Assembly (NCBI RefSeq): GCF_000231055.2
Contig: NZ_CM001466.1
Coordinates: 3,015,608 to 3,079,607 of the forward strand
DNA length: 64,000 nt
Reading direction: 5' to 3'
DNA from: Saccharomonospora azurea NA-128
GTDB taxonomy: Bacteria > Actinomycetota > Actinomycetes > Mycobacteriales > Pseudonocardiaceae
How positions within the stretch are numbered: the stretch's first letter is position 1; each line of letters opens with the position of its first letter. The notes below the pieces were generated by a model. The model was given only the letters and a program-made list of their open reading frames with translations. It was not told the DNA's origin and ran no database searches. Of this stretch, positions 42,501-49,259 are shown piece after piece. The position numbers and the translations under genes were made by a program.

Positions 42501-42786
42501 CGGTGCGGGAGTGAAGGGCAAGGTCGGCGAGGCCCTCGCGCACGGTGTCCCCGTGGTCGGCACGACGCTGGCTGTCGAGGGTATGGACCTGCGGCACGGC
42601 GAGAGCGTCCTCGTCGGCGACACTCCGCAGCGCCTCGCCGAGGGCATCTCGTCGGCACTGGCCGACGACGCGTTGTGGCTCCGGCTGGCCCGTGCGGGAG
42701 CGGCGGCGGTGGACGCCACGTTCGGTCCGGGCGTGGCCGAGGCCACCCTCACCGGGTTGCTGAGACGGGCGGACGCGACGGACTGA
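39538..42786 (+). CDS. Methyltransferase - coiled coil - GT2 - GT4 fusion protein
   Basis: 1082 residues. N-terminus: a GVNGI/DGVDG repeat (residues ~13-30). Domain 1 (~40-260): class I SAM methyltransferase, [26 protein letters not shown] and [12 protein letters not shown]. Domain 2 (~275-400): charged coiled coil ([24 protein letters not shown] and on). Domain 3 (~440-690): GT-A family 2, [21 protein letters not shown], and FLNNDTEV as DXD-like site. Domain 4 (~710-1082): GT-B family 4, [51 protein letters not shown]. It can in principle methylate and add two sugars on one chain. ATG 39538; the gene is 24 bases before the acyltransferase. This modular layout is known in O-antigen and actinobacterial glycan loci. 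Confidence 0.88.
   Translation: [1082 protein letters not shown]
39574..39630 (+). repeat. 9-bp tandem repeats encoding NG-/DG-rich N-terminus
   Basis: About six near-perfect units of the type ggcgtcgac, in frame, encode [19 protein letters not shown]. They are in the 5' end of the glycosyltransferase fusion gene and are prone to slippage. Confidence 0.85.
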
Positions 42787-42809
42787 CGGTTTCGACTCCC
42801 GGCGGGCGG

Positions 42810-43994
42810 GTGACAGTGGTTCTACGGCAAGGGCAACGCCGGTACCGCGAGTACGCGGATCCGAACATCGGCTTCGGCTGGCTGCGGTTGATCGGCGCCA
42901 CCACGGTCGTCGTCGATCACAGCTGGCCGATCCTCGACCCGTCCCGGCTGACGATCTTCCCGGCGAGCTGGGACGCGTCCCCGGGCTACGTGGCCCTCAT
43001 GGCGTTCTTCGCGATGAGCGGCTACCAGATCAGCCAGAGCTGGGCCAGCGATCCGTCGTGGTGGCGGTTCAGCGCCAAACGGGTGCTGCGCATCTTCCCG
43101 CCGGTACTGGTGGTCGTGGCCGCACTGGTGTTCGTGATCGGCCCGCTGTTCACCACGTTGTCGGCGGGGGAGTACTGGAGCGACAAGCAGACCTGGCGCT
43201 ACTTCGTCGGCACGTCGTTGCTGTTCCTGCTGCAACACGAGCTGCCGGGCGTCTTCGTCGACAACCCGTACCCGTGGTCGGTCAACGGGTCGTTGTGGAC
43301 ACTGCCGATGGAGGTGATCGGCTACGTCCTCGTGCTGGCGGTCGGGCTCCTGCTGCTGCTCGGCCTCGGCCGGTGGTTCGTGTTTCCGGTGCTCGCGGCG
43401 CTGCTGGTGGCCGACAGCCGGATCCAGGCGACGATGGGCTACCACGGTGACGTCGGATCGCTGATCGAGGTGCCGCTCGGTTCCACCGTGGCGTTCATGG
43501 TGCCGTTCGCGATGGGCATGGTGGTGTTCGCGTTCCGCGACCGCATTCCGCTCAACCCCTGGGTGGCGCTGGGCCTGCTCGGGCTGTGGATCGCCGTGCA
43601 CCAGACGCCGCTCGACCGGTACGTGCTCGCCGTGATGGCCACCTACGGCGCGATCGTGTGGGCGCACCACTGGCCGCGTCGGCTCGAAATGGACGGTCGC
43701 TGGATCTTCGGCAGTTACGGCATGTACATCTGGGGGTTCCCGGTCCAGCAACTGATCATCATCGCCGGAGTGGACGACCCGTGGGTGCTCGCGGCGCTCG
43801 CGGTTCCCGCCGCGTACCTGTGCGGTGTCGCCTCCTGGGTGTTCGTCGAGGTGCCGACCCAGCGCCTGCGCCGCCACCTGAAGAAGCCGCTGCGTGGCGG
43901 CCCGCCCGCTGCCGCCGCGCCCCCCGGCCGTGCGGAGCCGGAGGTCAGGAGGGCGGGAACTCCGCCTGCAGGGCCTCCACGGTCTCGGTCGTGA
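42810..43994 (+). CDS. Acyltransferase family 3 (OafA-like) membrane protein
   Basis: About 394 residues with around ten helices. The first helix ends GWLRLIGATTVVVDHSWPIL, carrying the conserved His of family-3 acyltransferases. FFAMSGYQISQSW and FSAKRVLRIFPP with the Arg-rich loop follow, then SLWTLPMEVIGYVL and GSYGMYIWGFPVQQLII near the end, all family signatures. It should transfer an acyl or acetyl group onto a sugar on the cytoplasmic or extracytoplasmic side. GTG 42810 is the only sensible start near the fusion stop. The 3' end overlaps the convergent membrane-protein gene by 50 bases. Confidence 0.9.
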   Translation: MTVVLRQGQRRYREYADPNIGFGWLRLIGATTVVVDHSWPILDPSRLTIFPASWDASPGYVALMAFFAMSGYQISQSWASDPSWWRFSAKRVLRIFPPVLVVVAALVFVIGPLFTTLSAGEYWSDKQTWRYFVGTSLLFLLQHELPGVFVDNPYPWSVNGSLWTLPMEVIGYVLVLAVGLLLLLGLGRWFVFPVLAALLVADSRIQATMGYHGDVGSLIEVPLGSTVAFMVPFAMGMVVFAFRDRIPLNPWVALGLLGLWIAVHQTPLDRYVLAVMATYGAIVWAHHWPRRLEMDGRWIFGSYGMYIWGFPVQQLIIIAGVDDPWVLAALAVPAAYLCGVASWVFVEVPTQRLRRHLKKPLRGGPPAAAAPPGRAEPEVRRAGTPPAGPPRSRS

Positions 43995-45195
43995 GCGTCG
44001 CCAGCTGCGCCTCGTCGGCGGGCGTGGGCTGGGAGACCCAGAGATTGACCACGACGGTGTCCGACGTGTACCAGGTGCCCCGCAGGGTGCGGTCGCCGAT
44101 CTGCCCGGTGAGGCCGCCCTCGACGTCTTCCACGGTGGTGAACCCGGCGTTCACGACGAGCTCGCTCAGTGCGGTGGTGAGCGAGGTGGCGCGTTCGGCG
44201 TCGGGCGTGGGGATGACCAGCAGGAAGTAGCCGGTGTCGCCGTCGGTCGACGCCCGGTGGACGACCTCGTTCACCCCGTGGTCGGTGAGGATCTGCGCGG
44301 AGTGCTCGGGATAGAGGCTGAGCTCGACGCCCTTGTCCACCGCGAGCGTGGAGTCGTTGGGGCTGGGCGTGCCCGGCAGCACGGGCACGCGGTCCTCCAA
44401 CGCGGGACGGTCACCGCCCTGCGCGGTGTCGCCGTCGGCGGCACCTGAGCCGGGTGCGCCGGTGCCGGAGTCCACCGACGCGGGCGGTGCCTCCGAGCGG
44501 TCCTGCCCCAACCACCACGCTCCGCCGATCACCGCGCCGAGCGCGAGGAACACCGCGCCCGAGATCGCCACCCAGGTGAGGCCGGTCCGGCGACCCCGCT
44601 CGCCGCCGTCGTTGTCGTTGTCGTCGTCGCTACCCGGGGCAGTGGGCGGTGGCGTCGAGAAGTCGATCCTGCGCAGGAGCTCGGTGGGCCGCTCGTCGGC
44701 GGGGCTCGGTGCGGTGGTCGGGCGGGTGGTCGACAGCAGCGAGGCCGCGGCCGGGGTGGGTTTCCGGTCCGCGCCCGGCTCGGGCTGTGCGCTGGCGGGA
44801 TTGGCGGCCGCCCACTGCGCACCGCCGTCCCGACGCGCGCTGCTCGCCGAGGAATCGGGCGTGGTCGAGGTCGGCTCGTCGCCGGACGGGTGGTCGGCCG
44901 AGGAGTCGGTGGACGACGGGGGAGTGTCCGGGGCGGCCGAGGGCTCGGAGGGCTCGGAGGGCTCGGAGGGCTTGGAGGGCTTGGAGGGCTCGGAGGTAGC
45001 GGGGGAATCCGTGGAAGCCTGCGAGGATTCGGCCGTCGCCGTGCCGCTCGCGGTGCTCGAACGGGCGAACGCCGTCAGCGGCGCGCCCGACACCTCGGCC
45101 AGGATGTCCTCCCGACGACGCCGATGCTCGCTGCTGGTGATGGTGCCCGCCGCGAGTTCGGTGTCGAGACGACGCAACTCTTCCTGCCAGGACAT
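43945..45195 (-). CDS. Paralogous WQEELR-module single-pass membrane protein
   Basis: 416 residues. The N-terminal module SWQEELRRLDTELAAGTITS-EHRRRREDIL is homologous to that of the gene at 35247-36527. A low-complexity Ser/Pro/Glu/Thr cytoplasmic region follows (SKPSEPSEPS repeats from a 9-bp DNA repeat), then DFSTPPP and a membrane helix (LTWVAISGAVFLALGAVIGGAWWL, ~230-253). The outer C-terminal domain (~310-416) has DTGYFLLVIPTPDAERATSLTTALSEL and TDTVVVNLWVSQPTPADEA. Its outer domain differs from the first paralogue. ATG 45195 is well placed. It closes the glycan-like locus from the right and is convergent with the acyltransferase. Confidence 0.8.
   Translation of the reverse strand: MSWQEELRRLDTELAAGTITSSEHRRRREDILAEVSGAPLTAFARSSTASGTATAESSQASTDSPATSEPSKPSKPSEPSEPSEPSAAPDTPPSSTDSSADHPSGDEPTSTTPDSSASSARRDGGAQWAAANPASAQPEPGADRKPTPAAASLLSTTRPTTAPSPADERPTELLRRIDFSTPPPTAPGSDDDNDNDGGERGRRTGLTWVAISGAVFLALGAVIGGAWWLGQDRSEAPPASVDSGTGAPGSGAADGDTAQGGDRPALEDRVPVLPGTPSPNDSTLAVDKGVELSLYPEHSAQILTDHGVNEVVHRASTDGDTGYFLLVIPTPDAERATSLTTALSELVVNAGFTTVEDVEGGLTGQIGDRTLRGTWYTSDTVVVNLWVSQPTPADEAQLATLTTETVEALQAEFPPS
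44941..44994 (-). repeat. Six 9-bp tandem repeats (Ser/Pro/Glu units)
   Basis: Six units of gggctcgga (two read gggcttgga) are back to back, encoding the PSE/PSK repeats. Such short units change copy number easily while keeping frame. Confidence 0.9.
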
Positions 45196-45279
45196 CGTCA
45201 ACCCCTCCAGCGCCGGTGCAGCTGGTACACCATAGTTCGCCACCCGTTCGCGTGACATTCTGGCGGTAGAATCGAACGC

Positions 45280-45939
45280 ATGGTGTTGTTCGGTCGAAAC
45301 AAGACGCAGCTGGTGTCCGCCGACGAGGCTCTGCCCGGGCGGGCGGAAGCGCTTGTGACGCCCGATGTCCACGCCGTGTTCGGCGACCGGCGGATCAAGC
45401 CACCGTTTCCCGAGGGCATGAGCACGGCCGTGTTCGGGCTGGGCTGCTTCTGGGGTGCCGAGCGCCTGTTCTGGCAGACGCCGGGCGTGTACTCGACGGC
45501 CGTCGGGTACGCGGGCGGGCACACGCCCAACCCGACGTACGAGGAGGTCTGCACGGCCCTCACCGGGCACGCCGAGGTCGTGCTGGTCGTCTTCGATCCC
45601 TCCGCGGTGTCGTACGAGACGCTGCTCAAGGTGTTCTGGGAGGGGCACGACCCCACGCAGGGCATGCGGCAGGGCAACGACGTCGGGACCCAGTACCGCT
45701 CGGCGGTGTACTTCACCGACGACGAGCAGCGCCGCGTCGCCGAGGCCTCGCGCGAGTCGTTCCAGAAGGCGCTGACCGCGGCGGGGCACGGCGAGATCAC
45801 CACGGAGTTCGCGCCGCTGCGGGAGTTCTACTACGCCGAGGAGTTCCACCAGCAGTACCTCTACAAGGTGCCGAACGGGTACTGCGGGCTCGGCGGCACG
45901 GGTGTGTCCTGCCCCGTGGGAATCGCCTCGGCCGAGTAG
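45280..45939 (+). CDS. msrA: Peptide methionine-(S)-S-oxide reductase MsrA
   Basis: 219 residues. The catalytic site [13 protein letters not shown] and the family stretch [33 protein letters not shown] are intact, as are [22 protein letters not shown] and the C-terminal [14 protein letters not shown], which holds the resolving Cys. It repairs oxidised methionine in the cytosol using thioredoxin. The ~45-residue N-terminus ([21 protein letters not shown]) is typical of actinobacterial MsrA. ATG 45280. The gene is divergent from the WQEELR-module gene and followed by a strong terminator. Confidence 0.97.
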   Translation: MVLFGRNKTQLVSADEALPGRAEALVTPDVHAVFGDRRIKPPFPEGMSTAVFGLGCFWGAERLFWQTPGVYSTAVGYAGGHTPNPTYEEVCTALTGHAEVVLVVFDPSAVSYETLLKVFWEGHDPTQGMRQGNDVGTQYRSAVYFTDDEQRRVAEASRESFQKALTAAGHGEITTEFAPLREFYYAEEFHQQYLYKVPNGYCGLGGTGVSCPVGIASAE

Positions 45940-45954
45940 TCCGGGACAAGCGAG

Positions 45955-45984
45955 AAGGGCGGTGGCCGTTCGGCCACCGCCCTT
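45955..45984 (+). terminator. Hairpin terminator after msrA
   Basis: AAGGGCGGTGGCC pairs with GGCCACCGCCCTT around GTTC, followed by TCTCAT. It also lies downstream of the minus-strand tRNA-Gly and may stop both. Confidence 0.88.
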
Positions 45985-45994
45985 TCTCATGCTG

Positions 45995-46067
45995 AGCGGA
46001 CGACGGGATTCGAACCCGCGACCCTCACCTTGGCAAGGTGATGCGCTACCAGCTGCGCTACGTCCGC
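45995..46067 (-). tRNA. tRNA-Gly (anticodon GCC)
   Basis: On the minus strand the acceptor arms GCGGACG and CGTCCGC pair, with discriminator T. The anticodon stem TCACC/GGTGA encloses TTGCCAA, anticodon GCC. The T arm is CGGGTTCGAATCCCG. CCA is not encoded. Confidence 0.97.
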
Positions 46068-46255
46068 GTGCGTCGGGTTTCTCAACCCGTGCGTAAGACA
46101 GTGTATACCTACCCGTCTCGGCCACTCGATGGAGGGTCGTTGGGTGACAGCAGGGCGACCCTCCGGGTACGAACGGATGCGGGTGTCCGAGTGACTCCGT
46201 ATGGTGTTCAAAGTTCAACCGAAAGGGCTACGGCCCGGAGGGGGTGCCCGACGGT

Positions 46256-47719
46256 ATGTCGAACGACTCGGTCCCCACATCCGACCAACCGGGTCTCGTG
46301 GAGCGCATCCGGTCCGGAGACGACGCTGCTTTCGGTGAGCTCTTCCAAGCCCACGAAGCCGCCGTCCGCAGACTGGCGCGGGGGTTGGTGTCCGACGCGT
46401 CCGAGGCGGAGGACGTCACGGCCGAGACGTTCTTCCGCGTCTTCCAGGCCATCCGCCGGGGCAACGGGCCGCGGGAGAACGTGCGCGCGTATCTGCTGAC
46501 CGTGGCCCGTCGCGTGTCGTGGGAGTGGCAGGGGTCGCGTCGCGAAGTCCCGGTGACGGACGACGAACTGCTGGCCCGAGCGGAGTCGCGCGGCGACGCC
46601 CAGAGCGGCACCGCCGAGTCCACGCTCATCACGCGCGCGTTCACGAGTCTTCCCGAGCGGTGGCGCATCGTGCTGTGGCACACGGAGGTCGAGGGTGAGC
46701 AGCCCGCCGTCGTCGCGCCGCACTTCGGGCTCAGCGCCAACGCCACCGCGGCGCTGGCCCGAAGGGCCCGGATCGGTCTTCGGGCGGCCTATCTGCAGGC
46801 CCATCTGGCCGCCGACAGCTCGTCCACGGGATGCCGCAGTGTGGTGCGCAAACTCGGGGGCTACACGGTGGGCAGCGTGACCGGGGCGGAAGCCCGCCGG
46901 ATCCGCAGCCATCTGAACGCCTGTGCGTCGTGCCGGTCGACGCTCGACGAGCTGCAGCAGGTCTGTTCGTCCCTGCGCGCGCACGCGGGAACGTTGGTCC
47001 TGCTGGTACCGCTGTCCGGGCTCGCGCTGGCCGGGTCGGGTGCGGGCGCCGGTGCCGGTGCGGGCGCCGCCGTCGCCGCGGGTGGTTCCGCGACCGCCGG
47101 CGGGGTCGCCGCGGGAGGGGGAGCGGGGGTGGCCGCCACCACTGCGGCCTTCGGTGGCGGCAAGTTCGGGTTGACGTTCGTGTCCGCGGCGGCGGTCGTC
47201 GGCATGGCGGGCAGTCCCGTCCTCCCGGAGATGCAGGCTCAGCACGTCGAGTCGGCGTCGCCGGGCGGCGGATCGGTGAGCGTGTCGTCGGAGGCGCCGG
47301 ACGGTGGACCCGCGCCGAGCGATCGCATCGGCCTGGTTTCGGAGTCGGGCGCGCCACGGGAGGACACCGGCTCGACCGTCCACTCCACGGAGTCCGTGGA
47401 CGGCGAGTGGGGTCCCACCGACTACACGCTTCCCGCCGAGGTCAGCCTCGGTGTCGACGGGCATGCGCCCGCACTGCCCGGGGAGTCGGTTCCCGGCCGG
47501 ACCGACACGAGCGTTCCGAGCGAGACGGTGCCGCCCGAGGACGTCTCGTCGCCCGGGCCGACCTCCGGTGAGGAGACCCGGACCGGCACGGGAAGCAACC
47601 CCCGCGACGACGCCGACGACACTGCCGAGCCATCCGGCCGCGGCGGCATCCCGCCGTCGGACGGTCAGGGCCCGCCGTCCTGGGCGTCGGCGCGGGGAAA
47701 CGTGGTGCCGACCGGCTGA
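46256..47719 (+). CDS. ECF sigma factor fused to a zinc-binding anti-sigma-like and membrane region
   Basis: About 487 residues. Region 2 (ELFQAHEAAVRRLARGLVSD ... AEDVTAETFFRVFQAI) and region 4 (RAFTSLPERWRIVLWHTEVE ... LSANATAALARRARIGLR) make a sigma-70 ECF core in the first ~190 residues. Next comes IRSHLNACASCRSTLDEL, an H-x3-C-x2-C motif as in zinc-binding anti-sigma factors. Gly/Ala-rich hydrophobic helices follow (VLLVPLSGLALAG; LTFVSAAAVVGMAG), then ~250 residues of Ser/Pro/Thr/Glu-rich, probably extracellular sequence. So the sigma factor is probably membrane-tethered and self-inhibited. ATG 46256 has GGAGGGGG at good spacing; the GTG at 46244 is too close to it. 46068-46255 is its promoter region. 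Confidence 0.85.
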   Translation: MSNDSVPTSDQPGLVERIRSGDDAAFGELFQAHEAAVRRLARGLVSDASEAEDVTAETFFRVFQAIRRGNGPRENVRAYLLTVARRVSWEWQGSRREVPVTDDELLARAESRGDAQSGTAESTLITRAFTSLPERWRIVLWHTEVEGEQPAVVAPHFGLSANATAALARRARIGLRAAYLQAHLAADSSSTGCRSVVRKLGGYTVGSVTGAEARRIRSHLNACASCRSTLDELQQVCSSLRAHAGTLVLLVPLSGLALAGSGAGAGAGAGAAVAAGGSATAGGVAAGGGAGVAATTAAFGGGKFGLTFVSAAAVVGMAGSPVLPEMQAQHVESASPGGGSVSVSSEAPDGGPAPSDRIGLVSESGAPREDTGSTVHSTESVDGEWGPTDYTLPAEVSLGVDGHAPALPGESVPGRTDTSVPSETVPPEDVSSPGPTSGEETRTGTGSNPRDDADDTAEPSGRGGIPPSDGQGPPSWASARGNVVPTG

Positions 47720-47830
47720 GCTCGGCCGGGACGGAGCAGAGCCCACCGGGTGACACGACGGGCTTCCCGAGGCCGCGACGATCACGGTAACGTTGCGGTG
47801 ACGATCTGCACCGGGCTAGCGGAGGAAGCG

Positions 47831-48271
47831 ATGAACCGGCTTGTCCAGGGATCCGACGGCCGGGAGTGGGTCATCCGTGCGCACATGGAGTGGCGCAAGC
47901 CGGCCACGGCCGACGACTTCGAGCACGACGTCGCCGCCAACCAGGCACCCGGAATCGCGATGATGGGGGTCACCCTCGCCCTGGCCGTCGTCCTGCTGGT
48001 GTGGATGCCCGACGACGTCGTGGTGCCGCAGTGGGTTCCGCTCGCGTTGCTGCTCGTGGCGTTGTTCTTCCCCCTGCGCTGGGTTCTGCGCAGGCCGTGG
48101 ACCGTGGTCGCCGAGACGGAGGGCGACGCCACCGGCGAGAAGCCGTCCGAGCGGTGGGTGGGCACGGTCATCGGTATGTTGAACGTGAGGGGCGAGGTCA
48201 CGCGCATCGCCAAGTCGATCCACAAGCACGACCTGCCCGATTTCGACGGTCCACTACATCCGGTCGAGTAG
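47831..48271 (+). CDS. Small two-helix membrane protein (DUF983-like)
   Basis: 146 residues. A soluble N-terminus (MNRLVQGSDGREWVIRAHMEW) is followed by two helices (IAMMGVTLALAVVLLVWMP; VPLALLLVALFFPLRWVL). A conserved C-terminal segment follows: RRPWTVVAETEGDATGEKP, ERWVGTVIGMLNVRGEVTRI. I recall similar actinobacterial proteins being annotated DUF983. ATG 47831 follows GGAGGA. Its stop lies 3 bases before the Fpg/Nei gene, so they share a transcript. Function unknown. Confidence 0.78.
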   Translation: MNRLVQGSDGREWVIRAHMEWRKPATADDFEHDVAANQAPGIAMMGVTLALAVVLLVWMPDDVVVPQWVPLALLLVALFFPLRWVLRRPWTVVAETEGDATGEKPSERWVGTVIGMLNVRGEVTRIAKSIHKHDLPDFDGPLHPVE

Positions 48272-48274
48272 CCC

Positions 48275-49138
48275 ATGCCCGAGTTGCCCGAGGTCGAAGC
48301 CCTCGCGTACTTCCTCCGGGAGCACGCGCTCGGCCGCGTGGTGACGAGGGTCGACGTCGCGTCGTTGACCGTCCTCAAGACCGTGAGTCCACCGTCGACG
48401 GAACTCCACGGCAGGACGGTGACCGGCGCGACCCGGCACGGCAAGTACCTGGATGTCGACTGCGACGGACTGCACCTCGTCGCTCATCTCGCCCGAGCCG
48501 GCTGGTTGCGCTGGTCCGACTCGCTCGCGCCGACGCCGCCGCGGCCGGGACGCGGTCCGGTCGCGTTGCGGGTGCGGTTGTCGGACGACGGGACGAGCCC
48601 GGGGTTCGACCTGACCGAGGCGGGGACCAAGAAGGATCTCGCGGTGTGGATCGTGGACGATCCCCGCCAGGTGCCGGGAATCGCGAAACTCGGCCCCGAC
48701 GCCCTGGACCTCGATCGCGACGGCTGGGCGGTATTGCTGCACGGCAGCAGCGCCCGACTGAAGACGGTGCTCGTCGACCAGTCGACGGTCGCGGGCATCG
48801 GCAACGCGTACTCGGACGAGATCCTGCACACCGCGCGGCTGTCCCCGTACGCGACCGCGGGACGGTTGTCCGACGAGGCGCTCGACCGGCTCGCCGAGGC
48901 CGCACGCGTGGTCCTGACCGACGCCGTGGACCGGTCGGTCGGGCAGAAGGCGGCGCGGCTGAAGGGGGAGAAGCGGTCGGGCCTGCGCGTGCACGGGCGG
49001 ACGGGTCTGCCGTGCCCCGTGTGCGGTGACACGGTGCGCGAGGTGTCGTTCGCCGACCGGGCGTTCCAGTACTGCCCGACGTGCCAAACGGGTGGAAAGA
49101 CGCTCGCCGACCGCCGCATGTCACGACTGTTGAAGTGA
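48275..49138 (+). CDS. Fpg/Nei-family DNA glycosylase
   Basis: 287 residues. The catalytic N-terminus PELPEVEALAYFLREHALG is intact (Pro1 and Glu2 after Met removal). The H2TH region reads LVDQSTVAGIGNAYSDEILHTARLSP. The C-terminal zinc finger is CPVCGDTVREVSFADRAFQYCPTCQ, four Cys. These enzymes remove oxidised bases such as 8-oxoguanine and cleave the abasic strand. Differences from MutM, such as the EALAYFLREH segment, place it in the second actinobacterial Fpg/Nei branch rather than classic MutM. ATG 48275, directly after the small membrane protein gene. Confidence 0.93.
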   Translation: MPELPEVEALAYFLREHALGRVVTRVDVASLTVLKTVSPPSTELHGRTVTGATRHGKYLDVDCDGLHLVAHLARAGWLRWSDSLAPTPPRPGRGPVALRVRLSDDGTSPGFDLTEAGTKKDLAVWIVDDPRQVPGIAKLGPDALDLDRDGWAVLLHGSSARLKTVLVDQSTVAGIGNAYSDEILHTARLSPYATAGRLSDEALDRLAEAARVVLTDAVDRSVGQKAARLKGEKRSGLRVHGRTGLPCPVCGDTVREVSFADRAFQYCPTCQTGGKTLADRRMSRLLK

Positions 49139-49259
49139 CAACGGGCGACACCGGCGCTGAGCATCGTGACTCTGGGTGGCCGAAAAGCGGTTCTGCGTGC
49201 TTGATCGAGTACGGATGGTGTGCACTCAGATCTTGCACGTGACGGTGTGAACGCAGAGC

